A stretch of 64,000 bases of DNA. It comes from Salinimicrobium marinum (lineage in GTDB: Bacteria > Bacteroidota > Bacteroidia > Flavobacteriales > Flavobacteriaceae). The stretch is from NCBI RefSeq assembly GCF_014651535.1, contig NZ_BMXB01000002.1, positions 62,001-126,000 on the forward strand, given 5' to 3'. Below are positions 47,924 through 56,262 of the stretch, one piece after another (position 1 is the first letter of the stretch; each line of letters opens with the position of its first letter). A model generated the notes under the pieces. It did no database searches. It had not been told where the DNA came from and saw only the letters and a program-made list of their open reading frames with translations. A program made the position numbers and the translations under genes.

Positions 47924-48556
47924 TTAAAGAAACTTTCCCAACAATTCACTGTTTACCTCATGACCACCATTAAAAGTATACACTTCAAAATTTTCGAGAA
48001 ATAATTCCTTTAGTCTTTCTTCCTCCACTTCAATGATTCCTTTTTTTAGATACTCGTCTTCGGTTCCATATATGAACGAAAATCTTGTGTTTTTCAGAAA
48101 CTGGAAATCTCCCGGTTTTAATTCCGCAGGCACTTTTCCGGAATGCATTATTAAATGGTCACATTTAATCTTTTGTCTGGCGACCCACCTGGTAGCGATA
48201 GAAACCCCCTGTGAATATCCCAAAAAGATTATATTTGGAGCCTTCTCAAGTTCTTCAGCTTTATAGACTTCATCAAGATAATTGAGGATATTTTCGATTT
48301 CAGCTTCTGTGTTTTCTTTGGTAAGCCAGGAGGCGCCAACGTGTCGGTACTCATTATTTAGATAATATTTGGACTGTGCCTGTGGAGCAATAATGTAATT
48401 TTCTTCAGGATTTAAATTATGGAAGTGGCGAAGAAAATAGCGGCTCAAATAGCCGATGCCGTGAAAAACCACCCACACATTTTTTGTTTTGGCAGTATTT
48501 TCATTCAGTGTGCTGTATGTATTGGTTATCTCGTAAGAAAGCGTCTTTTCGGCCAT
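47924..48556 (-). CDS. Alpha/beta-hydrolase, phospholipase/carboxylesterase-like
   Basis: The 210-residue protein has the small esterase fold: VWVVFHGIGYLSRYFLRHF (oxyanion region), nucleophile Ser in FLGYSQGVSIATRW, Asp in FIYGTEDEYLKKG and His in FNGGHEVNSELLG at the end. The triad is complete and in order. No signal peptide is present, so it acts in the cytoplasm. The substrate is unknown. It is divergent from the hotdog thioesterase gene and shares a 48-nt intergenic region with it. Confidence 0.85.
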   Translation of the reverse strand: MAEKTLSYEITNTYSTLNENTAKTKNVWVVFHGIGYLSRYFLRHFHNLNPEENYIIAPQAQSKYYLNNEYRHVGASWLTKENTEAEIENILNYLDEVYKAEELEKAPNIIFLGYSQGVSIATRWVARQKIKCDHLIMHSGKVPAELKPGDFQFLKNTRFSFIYGTEDEYLKKGIIEVEEERLKELFLENFEVYTFNGGHEVNSELLGKFL

Positions 48557-48570
48557 TTTTCTTTGGTGGT

Positions 48571-48586
48571 TTTGTACTTTTACAAA
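48571..48586. promoter_or_regulatory. Inverted repeat between the divergent esterase and thioesterase genes
   Basis: TTTGTA-CTTT-TACAAA is a 6-bp inverted repeat in a 48-nt divergent promoter region. It overlaps TACTTTTA, a possible -7 element for the plus strand. It may be an operator. Confidence 0.3.
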
Positions 48587-48604
48587 GAAACTAATCTTTA
48601 AGCT

Positions 48605-49024
48605 ATGACCAAAGAGGAAATTCTGACGTTATCAAAAAAAGTGTGTAAAAACACACTAATGGAAACGCTTGATATTGAATTCATTGAAGTAGGAGAGGAC
48701 TATTTGATCGCGAAAATGCCAGTGACACCCAGGGTTCATCAACCCGAAGGAGTGCTTCATGGTGGTGCTACGGTAGCACTTGCCGAAAGTGTGGGAAGTT
48801 TTGCCAGTTATGTTTTTCTGGATACAGATGAGTTTTTTGTCCGTGGAATTGAGATTTCTGCAAATCACCTTAAAAGTGTTTCTGAAGGTTTTGTTTATGC
48901 GAAAGCTACGTACCTGCATAAAGGAAGGACCACCCAGCTATGGAATATCAGGATTACCGATGCAGAAGAAAACCTGATCTCCATTGTGAAATTGACCACC
49001 ATTACTTTACCGAAAAAGAAATAG
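48605..49024 (+). CDS. Hotdog-fold thioesterase, probable DHNA-CoA thioesterase of menaquinone synthesis
   Basis: The 139-residue protein is a PaaI/YdiI-type hotdog enzyme. VHQPEGVLHGGATVALAESVGS holds the helix with the catalytic Glu (in AES) and GGATVALAES. EISANHLKSVSEGFVYAKA and LHKGRTTQLWNIRI are the following strands. It is the first gene before the isochorismate synthase gene, with one base between, and menD is third. In other bacteria a hotdog thioesterase frees 1,4-dihydroxy-2-naphthoate from its CoA ester, so that role is likely. Substrate choice is inferred from context. Confidence 0.88.
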   Translation: MTKEEILTLSKKVCKNTLMETLDIEFIEVGEDYLIAKMPVTPRVHQPEGVLHGGATVALAESVGSFASYVFLDTDEFFVRGIEISANHLKSVSEGFVYAKATYLHKGRTTQLWNIRITDAEENLISIVKLTTITLPKKK

Positions 49025-49025
49025 C

Positions 49026-50186
49026 ATGACCCAGGAAATTTTCTTTTCCCGATTAAAACAACAGTATTCTCAACATCTCCCTTTTGTGGTTTATAATTCG
49101 CCGGATTCCCACGGAACCATAAAAGCTTTGCTCCAGGAAAGATCTGAATTATTTACCACGGAAGATTTCACCGAATCGGGATTTGTTTTTGCTCCGTTTG
49201 ATGATCATAATGAAGTGATCTTGATTCCTGAAAATGCTTCGGAAAAGCTCTTTTTTGAACAGGTCGAGTTTTCAGATTCTGAAGAAAATATTATTCTTGC
49301 TCCTGAAAAAACCTCTGAAGAGGATAAACAAAAACATATAAACCTCGTTAATAAAGCAGTAAAAGCTTTGCAGGCAGGGGAAATGGACAAGGTTGTTTTA
49401 TCCCGACAGGAGGAGCTGACTTTAACTGAAGAAGATCCATTGATGCTATTTCTGGATCTACTGAAGAACTATCCCACTGCGTTCGTTTATTGCTGGTACC
49501 ACCCCAACGTCGGATTATGGCTTGGTGCCACTCCCGAAACTTTGCTGAAAATCGAAGGAAACAGATTTAAAACAATGGCTCTTGCCGGAACTCAGAAATA
49601 CGAAGGAACTACAGATGTAGAATGGGGCGAAAAGGAGAAACAGGAACAGCAATTTGTAACGGATTCTATTCTCGAAAATTTTAAAATTTCTTCTGCTGAG
49701 AATATTCAATTTACGGCTCCTTTTACTACCAGGGCTGGAAATTTATTGCATTTGCGGACGGATATTTCGGGAAATTTAATTTCCCATACAGACACCCAAC
49801 TGGGGGTCTCTTCCGAAATAGTTAAAAATATTATCACTGCTCTTCATCCAACACCGGCCGTATGCGGACTGCCCAAACAAAAAGCAAAACAATTCATTCT
49901 TCAGGAAGAAAACTACGACCGCGAATTCTACACCGGATTCCTCGGAGAATTAAATTTACAGCAGGTTACCCAGCGAACCCGGAGCAGGAGAAATGTGGAG
50001 AATCTGGCGTACCGGGCAGTGAAGAAAGAAACGTCCTTATTTGTGAATCTTCGTTGTATGAAAATAGAGGGAGGCAAAGCAATTCTGTTCATCGGTGGCG
50101 GAATTACCAAAGATTCTGTTCCGGAAGATGAGTGGCAGGAAACGGTAAATAAAGCCGGAACCATGAAAAAGGTGATTTTGAAATAA
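49026..50186 (+). CDS. menF: Isochorismate synthase
   Basis: The 386-residue chorismate-binding enzyme has KVVLSRQEELTL, LWLGATPETLLKIEGNRFKT, ALAGT and HPTPAVCGLPKQKAKQFI. The C-terminal IGGGITKDSVPEDEWQETVNKA carries the family signature. It converts chorismate to isochorismate, the substrate of the MenD enzyme encoded next. Related anthranilate and salicylate synthases are less likely because of that neighbour. The spacing to menD (198 nt) contains a dispersed repeat. Confidence 0.93.
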   Translation: MTQEIFFSRLKQQYSQHLPFVVYNSPDSHGTIKALLQERSELFTTEDFTESGFVFAPFDDHNEVILIPENASEKLFFEQVEFSDSEENIILAPEKTSEEDKQKHINLVNKAVKALQAGEMDKVVLSRQEELTLTEEDPLMLFLDLLKNYPTAFVYCWYHPNVGLWLGATPETLLKIEGNRFKTMALAGTQKYEGTTDVEWGEKEKQEQQFVTDSILENFKISSAENIQFTAPFTTRAGNLLHLRTDISGNLISHTDTQLGVSSEIVKNIITALHPTPAVCGLPKQKAKQFILQEENYDREFYTGFLGELNLQQVTQRTRSRRNVENLAYRAVKKETSLFVNLRCMKIEGGKAILFIGGGITKDSVPEDEWQETVNKAGTMKKVILK

Positions 50187-50267
50187 GGCTGTTTTTGATT
50201 ATTTAATGTTCCTGTGAAGTTGTAAATTTGGCTTATAAAAGATGAAATTGTCTAAATAGCCTGCTTT

Positions 50268-50350
50268 ACGTCAACCTAAACTTGTTTCAGGTTCTAATAA
50301 TTATTTAAAAGAACATTTATAAGATTCTGAAATAAATTCAGAATGACGTT
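50268..50350. repeat. Intergenic double-hairpin repeat, family A copy 4
   Basis: The ends ACGTCA and TGACGT are complementary, enclosing CCTAAA-cttgt-TTCAGG and TTCTGAA-ataa-ATTCAGAA. The element ends 34 nt before the menD start; an upstream ATG at 50343 lies inside it. Confidence 0.75.
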
Positions 50351-50384
50351 TTTAAGTGCTACTTACACAGTCACGCATAAAAAA

Positions 50385-52124
50385 ATGGATGTGAAATACC
50401 CAAAAATACCGGTAGCCCAATCGATAGTAGCGCTTTGTGAAGCCAAGAAAATCAACCACGTGGTGATTTCTCCCGGCTCGAGAAATGCACCTCTTACGAT
50501 AGGTTTCACCCAAAATCCACATATTAGATCTTATAGTATTGTTGATGAGCGCTGTGCAGCCTTTTTCGCCCTGGGAATGGCTCAACAGTTGCAAAAGCCG
50601 GTGGCATTGGTTTGTAGTTCGGGCTCGGCGCTGCTGAATTATTATCCTGCAATTGCAGAAGCTTATTACAGTGACATTCCGTTGGTGGTGATCTCTGCCG
50701 ACCGGCCAATAGAACGAATTGATATTGGGGATGGTCAAACCATTCGCCAAAAAAATGTTTTTGAAAATCATATTTTATATTCGGCAAATTTATATTCCGA
50801 AGTAGTTTTGGAGTCAAGCACCACCGATAAAAAAATTCAGCAGAAAACATGGGAATCCCAGAAGCACAACGAGCGAGAGATCAACCTGGCGCTGAATGCT
50901 GCCATTGAAGAAAAGGGACCGGTGCATATAAATGTTCCGTTTTATGAGCCGCTATACGAAGTTGTGGATGAGCCAACGGTGAATCCGTTACAGATATTAC
51001 CGGAGACCGACCCCAATATTTTAACCGAAAAAAATCTGCAGCATTATGCAGATCTCTGGAACAGCGCAAAGCGGAAAATCGTGTTGGTTGGGGTAAATCA
51101 GCCAAATTCTATAGAACAGAAATTCCTGGAAAAATTAGCCAAAGATGATTCTGTTTTGGTCTTTACCGAGACCACTTCAAATCTAAACCATACAGATTTC
51201 TTCACCCGGATTGATACCATTATAGGCCCTATAGAACAATCTGATAACGCAGAGGAACAGTTCAAAGAGCTACAACCAGATATTTTACTGACTTTTGGGG
51301 GAATGGTAGTGTCTAAAAAAATTAAAGCCTTTCTCCGGAATTATCAACCGAAACAGCACTGGCACGTGGATGAAAAAAAGGCTTATAATACCTATTTCTG
51401 CCTGAACAAACATTTTGAAACCAGTGCCAATAATTTTTTCAGCAGCTTCTTTCCACTTTTAAATGCAGTACGAAGTAATTACCGTAACAAGTGGATATCG
51501 GTTAAAGAAAAACGGCAGGAATTGCATGAAAAATACCTTGAGCAAATCCCATTTTCAGACTTTATGGTCTTTGAGACATTGCTGAAAAAAATTCCGCAGG
51601 ATTACCTGGTGCATTTAAGTAATAGTTCTACCATCCGATACGCGCAGCTTTTTAAACTTGATCCTTCTTATAAACTTTTTTGTAACCGTGGAACCAGCGG
51701 AATTGATGGAAGTACCTCAACAGCTGTTGGTGCCGCATGTGTAAGTGAAGATCCCACCGTTTTATTGACTGGTGATCTCGGGTTTTTCTATGACAGCAAT
51801 GCTTTGTGGAACAATTATATTCCGAAGAATTTCAGAATTGTGGTGGTCAATAACGGCGGCGGCGGAATTTTCAGGATCCTTCCCGGAAATAAAAATACTG
51901 AAACCTTCGATAAATATTTTGAAACCATTCACGAACTCGATGCAAAATCATTATGTGAAATGTATAGCTTCGAATACGGCAAAGCTACTAATATGGAAGA
52001 GGTGGAAACTTCACTTGAGAATTTCTACAGGGAAGGGGAGAAGCCTAAACTGCTGGAGATATTTACCCCCAGAAAAATAAATGATGAAGTGTTGCTGGAA
52101 TATTTCCGGTTTATGAGAGGATGA
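50385..52124 (+). CDS. menD: 2-succinyl-5-enolpyruvyl-6-hydroxy-3-cyclohexene-1-carboxylate synthase
   Basis: The 579-residue thiamine diphosphate enzyme starts MDVKYPKIPVAQSIVALCEA. HVVISPGSRNAPLTIGF and the Glu region of DERCAAFFALGMAQQ lie in the first domain; NRGTSGIDGSTSTAVGAA and LTGDLGFFYDSNALWN form the cofactor-binding region. It joins isochorismate and 2-oxoglutarate in menaquinone synthesis. The start at 50385 is chosen because the next upstream ATG lies in a dispersed repeat. It follows menF in the same direction. Confidence 0.95.
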   Translation: MDVKYPKIPVAQSIVALCEAKKINHVVISPGSRNAPLTIGFTQNPHIRSYSIVDERCAAFFALGMAQQLQKPVALVCSSGSALLNYYPAIAEAYYSDIPLVVISADRPIERIDIGDGQTIRQKNVFENHILYSANLYSEVVLESSTTDKKIQQKTWESQKHNEREINLALNAAIEEKGPVHINVPFYEPLYEVVDEPTVNPLQILPETDPNILTEKNLQHYADLWNSAKRKIVLVGVNQPNSIEQKFLEKLAKDDSVLVFTETTSNLNHTDFFTRIDTIIGPIEQSDNAEEQFKELQPDILLTFGGMVVSKKIKAFLRNYQPKQHWHVDEKKAYNTYFCLNKHFETSANNFFSSFFPLLNAVRSNYRNKWISVKEKRQELHEKYLEQIPFSDFMVFETLLKKIPQDYLVHLSNSSTIRYAQLFKLDPSYKLFCNRGTSGIDGSTSTAVGAACVSEDPTVLLTGDLGFFYDSNALWNNYIPKNFRIVVVNNGGGGIFRILPGNKNTETFDKYFETIHELDAKSLCEMYSFEYGKATNMEEVETSLENFYREGEKPKLLEIFTPRKINDEVLLEYFRFMRG

Positions 52125-52194
52125 TTTCAGCTTGCAGTTTTGTAGGAGCCAGTTTTCAGTAGTAAACGGAAGAATCTTTACCGAAGAAGAAAAT

Positions 52195-53196
52195 TTATCC
52201 GTTTAGTTCGGACTCCTTAAGCAAAGAACCATTTCCATGCTCTGGAAGTGGTTCGGAAATTAAATTTTCAGGTTCTTTCTCATTTTCCCTTAACTGCTTT
52301 CGCATTTGTGCTACGGTTTTGGTACTACCATTATGGCTCCATCCGGGAGGACCAAAGACATACATGAACTTATGCCACCAGTTGTTCGATCTCTTCATAT
52401 CGTTCCAGATATTGCTATATTCATGCGTAAGCACAACCCAGGGATTATGAGAATTAGGAGGGGTTGATACTCCGTATTCAATTTCTATATCGTCATCCAG
52501 TTCCTGCCAGGTACCAAACATCTTATCAAAGATGTTGAGGAACCCTCCATGGTTTTTATCCATGTATTGCAGGTTTTTTGCGTGATGGACCTGATGCATG
52601 GTATGGGTGTTGAAAACCCGTTCTACAAAACCTAATTTTGGGACATACGTGGAATGTAACTGAAACTGCCATAAGGCCTCTATTCCGAGGCAAACTACCA
52701 CCATTTCCGGTGGAAAGCCAACTGCAGGAATCCATAGGTAAAACAGCGGTTTGTAAAAAATGGTAAACCATCCATTTCTTACTGCAGTGCCCAAATTAAA
52801 ATTATGGGAAGAATGATGTACAATGTGTGCAGCCCAGAAAAACCGGATCATATGGTTTTGTCTGTGAAACCAATAGTAACTAAAATCATCTGCCAGCTGG
52901 CAAAAGATCCAGATATACCAGGCATAACCAAAAGCTGCCCATCCAAATATATTAGTTCGAATTCCGTTTATTTCGGGATTAAATACATCGTAGACGAAAT
53001 TGAAGATGACGATGGCAGAAACTGTTTTTAACAAAGCTGCAATGACGGCAGAGCCTACCCCTATGGATAAACTTGATGCCAAATCTTTCCATTCGTAAAG
53101 GTCTTTTTTGTCTCCGGTTTTACTGTAAGTAAGTTCCAGTAAAATTAGCCCGAGGAAACATGGTACCCCATAGACTAAAGGATTAGTGAAATCCAT
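52195..53196 (-). CDS. Sterol desaturase/fatty acid hydroxylase family membrane protein
   Basis: The 333-residue protein has about five hydrophobic segments in its first 200 residues and three clusters of metal-binding histidines: HRQNH near residue 115, HIVHHSSHNFN near 130 and HTMHQVHH near 200. These match the di-iron fatty acid hydroxylase superfamily. Bacterial relatives act on lipids, including hydroxylation or desaturation of membrane lipids; the substrate is not known here. The C-terminal 60 residues are hydrophilic and acidic, an extension beyond the core family. It is on the opposite strand to menD and close to its end. Confidence 0.88.
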   Translation of the reverse strand: MDFTNPLVYGVPCFLGLILLELTYSKTGDKKDLYEWKDLASSLSIGVGSAVIAALLKTVSAIVIFNFVYDVFNPEINGIRTNIFGWAAFGYAWYIWIFCQLADDFSYYWFHRQNHMIRFFWAAHIVHHSSHNFNLGTAVRNGWFTIFYKPLFYLWIPAVGFPPEMVVVCLGIEALWQFQLHSTYVPKLGFVERVFNTHTMHQVHHAKNLQYMDKNHGGFLNIFDKMFGTWQELDDDIEIEYGVSTPPNSHNPWVVLTHEYSNIWNDMKRSNNWWHKFMYVFGPPGWSHNGSTKTVAQMRKQLRENEKEPENLISEPLPEHGNGSLLKESELNG

Positions 53197-53411
53197 AGGT
53201 TGAAAATTGTAACTGCAATGAATACCATTGCTTATATTTTTACAAAGTAGTCATTTATATTAACCTTTTATGCATTAATAAATTATTACTTATAAATGTA
53301 AGTTTTAAAAAATCAATTAGTGCTGTCTGGAATTAAAGAAGGACAAAAAGGTCTTTTAGAGGAATATTTTCTTTTTTTCAGCTAAAGAAACAGCACTGCC
53401 TGAGATTATTT

Positions 53412-53419
53412 TATCTTTG
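53412..53419 (+). promoter_or_regulatory. -7 promoter element (TATCTTTG) before the CvfB-like gene
   Basis: TATCTTTG matches TAnnTTTG exactly and ends 14 nt before the start codon. No TTG is visible in the -33 region, so only the -7 box is reported. Confidence 0.4.
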
Positions 53420-53433
53420 TATAAAATTGTAGC

Positions 53434-54273
53434 ATGTTAACACTAGGCGTAGACCATAAATTAATCATTGACAGGGATACAGAACCCGGACTTTTTCTGA
53501 AAAATGAAGCAGGGGATGAAGTATTACTTCCTAACAAATACAAACCAGATTCTTTTGAAATAGGAGATGAACTGGAGGTATTTGTATACCTGGATTATGA
53601 GGAACGCCCGGTAGCTACCAACCTTAACCCTTTTATAAAGCTTGACGAATTTGGTTATCTCAAATGTGTGGAGGTAACAGAAATTGGAGCATTTATGGAC
53701 TGGGGGCTTGAAAAGCATCTTTTTGTTCCTTTTAAAGAACAGGTAAGTAAAATGCGAAAAGGCGACCGCTATCTTGTTTTTTGTTATCTCGATGAACTTA
53801 CAGGTAGACTTGTAGGTTCGAGTAAGGTGAACAATTTCCTTGATAATTCTAATTTAACGATAGAACCTTTTGAAGAAGTAGATCTTATTATAAGTAATCC
53901 TACAGATCTTGGCTGGAATGTCATCATCAATGAACTTCACCAGGGATTAATTTATAAGGATGATGTCTTTGTAGATATCCAAACCGGAGACCGCATGAAA
54001 GGCTGGGTGAAAAAAACCCGTCCAGACGGAAAGATAGACGTGACGCTGCAAAGACCTGGCTACAGAAGTATAGAACCTAATGCCCAGGAACTATTAACCG
54101 AACTGGAATTAAAAGGCGGTTTTCTTGCGCTTACAGATAAATCATCTCCAGATGAGATTCAGAAGACACTGCGCATGAGTAAAAAGAGCTTTAAGCGTGC
54201 CTTAGGAACTTTATATAAAAAGAGGCTGGTAGATATAAAAGAAAATGGGATCTACCTTAAGAACGGAGAGTAA
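53434..54273 (+). CDS. CvfB/YitL-like S1 RNA-binding protein
   Basis: The 279-residue protein has tandem S1-like domains: the first at about 1-65 (LFLKNEAGDEVLLPNKY, then IGDELEVFVYLDYEERPVAT), the second around EVTEIGAFMDWGLEKHLFVP (75-140) and a third around LHQGLIYKDDVF. The C-terminus (about 220-279) is a winged-helix-like domain with DEIQKTLRMSKKSFKRALGTL and LVDIKENGIYL. CvfB in Staphylococcus affects virulence gene expression through RNA; the Bacteroidota protein has no assigned role. Its 3' end overlaps a convergent gene by 22 nt. Confidence 0.9.
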   Translation: MLTLGVDHKLIIDRDTEPGLFLKNEAGDEVLLPNKYKPDSFEIGDELEVFVYLDYEERPVATNLNPFIKLDEFGYLKCVEVTEIGAFMDWGLEKHLFVPFKEQVSKMRKGDRYLVFCYLDELTGRLVGSSKVNNFLDNSNLTIEPFEEVDLIISNPTDLGWNVIINELHQGLIYKDDVFVDIQTGDRMKGWVKKTRPDGKIDVTLQRPGYRSIEPNAQELLTELELKGGFLALTDKSSPDEIQKTLRMSKKSFKRALGTLYKKRLVDIKENGIYLKNGE

Positions 54274-54755
54274 GGAGCGTAATATCGGCCTCCTACGTTT
54301 GGCGAGTAATATCCGTTAAATAATCCCGCACGCATTTCTTTGTAGGCGGGAATTTTCTTTTCCCCTGTATAAATGTCGTAATTAGATCCCCTGTTATGCA
54401 TCTGCATCTGATTGGAGATCTGGATGATGCCTTTTTCACCACGGGAGAGAGTTGGCATGGGAGAATCCAGCTCAACCAGGCTACGTTCCCTGTCTCTTCT
54501 TTCCTTTTCCATCATTGCCATCATATTGACTTCCCGTTTTTCATTTTTTTTAAAAATATCTGAATCCCTTAGAGTGAACATTTGTTTTTCAAAATTGGGG
54601 GCAAGAAATGAAAGCGAAGCATTCACTTCAGGCATTTCAATATAAACCGTATGGTCTTCTCTCTCTACAATATAGCTTTCACTTTCTCCAAATTCCTGGG
54701 CAGAGCCCGAAAACGAGATCATTAAGTATAGGGCTAAGAAAGAAAAAAGCTTCAT
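54252..54755 (-). CDS. Secreted protein of unknown function
   Basis: The 167-residue protein begins with a signal peptide (MKLFSFLALYLMISFSGSAQ, cut likely before Gln20). I do not recognise the rest. It contains IVEREDHTVYIEMPEVNASL, a long charged segment rich in Glu, Arg and Met (NEKREVNMMAMMEKERRDRE), and a Gly/Tyr-rich end (GRYYAPYSPFLR). A periplasmic or surface protein is likely. Its stop lies within the end of the CvfB-like gene on the other strand. Confidence 0.7.
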   Translation of the reverse strand: MKLFSFLALYLMISFSGSAQEFGESESYIVEREDHTVYIEMPEVNASLSFLAPNFEKQMFTLRDSDIFKKNEKREVNMMAMMEKERRDRERSLVELDSPMPTLSRGEKGIIQISNQMQMHNRGSNYDIYTGEKKIPAYKEMRAGLFNGYYSPNVGGRYYAPYSPFLR

Positions 54756-54904
54756 TTATATAAATTTAAATTTGGTTAACGCAAGAATCATACAAATTTT
54801 TATTTCCTGCGGAAAAATTTAAAAATGGTTCAGAAATAAATCAGTTACTATTTGATGATCGAAAAAAGATTAAAAGCTTATTTTTACAGTAAAAATATAT
54901 AAAT

Positions 54905-55744
54905 ATGAGTAAAATCGACTGGAAAACAGCAAAAGAATACGAAGATATCACTTATAAAAAAGCTAACGGAGTAGCGCGAATAGCTTTTAACCGTCCCGAT
55001 GTTCGGAATGCTTTTCGTCCAAAAACAACCAGCGAACTTTATGACGCATTTTATAATGCCGGTGAGGATACTTCAATTGGAGTAGTCCTTTTATCAGCCG
55101 AAGGTCCTTCTTCAAAAGATGGGGTGTATTCCTTTTGTAGTGGCGGAGATCAAAAGGCGAGAGGACACCAGGGATATGTAGGTGAAGATGGGATGCATAG
55201 GCTAAATATTCTGGAAGTACAGCGGTTGATAAGGTTCATGCCAAAAGCTGTTATAGCAGTTGTCCCGGGGTGGGCTGTTGGTGGAGGTCATAGTTTACAT
55301 GTAGTTTGTGATCTTACCCTCGCAAGTAAAGAACACGCCATCTTTAAGCAAACCGATGCCGATGTGACCAGTTTTGACGGAGGGTACGGTTCTGCATATC
55401 TTGCTAAAATGGTAGGACAAAAAAGAGCCAGAGAGATATTTTTTCTGGGACGCAATTATTCTGCACAGGAAGCTTACGAAATGGGAATGGTGAATGCCGT
55501 TATTTCACATGATGAGCTTGAAGATACTGCTTATGAATGGGCACAGGAGATTTTAGCTAAGTCACCGACCTCTATAAAAATGTTAAAATTCGCTATGAAC
55601 CTTACCGATGACGGCATGGTTGGGCAGCAGGTCTTCGCCGGGGAAGCTACACGTCTCGCTTATATGACCGATGAAGCCAAAGAAGGAAGAAATGCTTTTC
55701 TGGAAAAGAGAAAACCTAATTTTGAAAAGAAATGGATTCCATAG
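54905..55744 (+). CDS. menB: 1,4-dihydroxy-2-naphthoyl-CoA synthase
   Basis: The 279-residue crotonase-family enzyme has ARIAFNRPDVRNAFRPKTT, the FCSGGDQKARGHQGYVGEDG loop typical of MenB, and VPGWAVGGGHSLHVVCDLTLA, which forms the oxyanion hole. DVTSFDGGYGSAYLAKMVGQ is also a MenB signature. It closes the second ring of the naphthoquinone from succinylbenzoyl-CoA. It is 2.8 kb away from menD, so the men genes are split. Its stop region overlaps the start of the PH-domain gene by 13 nt. Confidence 0.96.
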   Translation: MSKIDWKTAKEYEDITYKKANGVARIAFNRPDVRNAFRPKTTSELYDAFYNAGEDTSIGVVLLSAEGPSSKDGVYSFCSGGDQKARGHQGYVGEDGMHRLNILEVQRLIRFMPKAVIAVVPGWAVGGGHSLHVVCDLTLASKEHAIFKQTDADVTSFDGGYGSAYLAKMVGQKRAREIFFLGRNYSAQEAYEMGMVNAVISHDELEDTAYEWAQEILAKSPTSIKMLKFAMNLTDDGMVGQQVFAGEATRLAYMTDEAKEGRNAFLEKRKPNFEKKWIP

Positions 55745-56262
55745 AGCAGGGAATATTTAACAACGAAGTGCTGGAAATCAATGCTCTTCCCAGGCATGAG
55801 GAAGCGGAATTGAATTCTTTTGCGCCTAAATATCTTCTGAAAAGGAATATTTCAACGACAATATGGCTGATTATCATTACTGCGGGAATTTTTATCGCAT
55901 ATAATTTTGCTGAAATTTTCCGCATTTTTGCGCCATTTATAGCCGGAGCATTTATGCTTCTTTTCATCTGGTCCTATTATTCAAATTATCAATGGTTCCG
56001 GAAAAGCGGGTATGCGGTGAGGGAACATGATATGATCTTTAAACGCGGGTTCCTGTTTGAAAAAACAACGGTGGTTCCGTTCAACCGGGTACAGCATGTC
56101 TCCACTAACAGAGGTGTCATGGATAAGATGCTGAACCTTTCTTCTCTAAACGTATTTACGGCCGGAGGATCGGGGAGTGATGTGGCGCTTCCGGGACTAT
56201 TACCCGAAACTGCAAATTCTTTAAAAGAGGCTCTCGCAGCACGAATGTCCGGCCATGTCTGA
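55732..56262 (+). CDS. Bacterial-PH (YdbS-like) membrane protein
   Basis: The 176-residue protein has two membrane helices at about 40-60 and 65-83 followed by a bPH2 domain with the typical YAVREHDMIFKRGFLFEKTT and VVPFNRVQHVSTNRGVMDK stretches. Bacillus YdbS is of this family and works with YdbT; its role includes membrane stress or resistance in some species. The gene overlaps menB at its start and the next gene at its end. The pairing with a YdbT-like partner is the strongest clue. Confidence 0.88.
   Translation: MDSIEQGIFNNEVLEINALPRHEEAELNSFAPKYLLKRNISTTIWLIIITAGIFIAYNFAEIFRIFAPFIAGAFMLLFIWSYYSNYQWFRKSGYAVREHDMIFKRGFLFEKTTVVPFNRVQHVSTNRGVMDKMLNLSSLNVFTAGGSGSDVALPGLLPETANSLKEALAARMSGHV

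Noticed and set aside
50343-50384. Earlier ATG for menD
   Set aside because: It lies inside a dispersed repeat; the MenD N-terminus fits ATG 50385.
54252-54273. Possible frameshift at the convergent ends of the CvfB-like and secreted protein genes
   Set aside because: Both frames end naturally with a 22-nt overlap; no extra coding sequence is missing in either.
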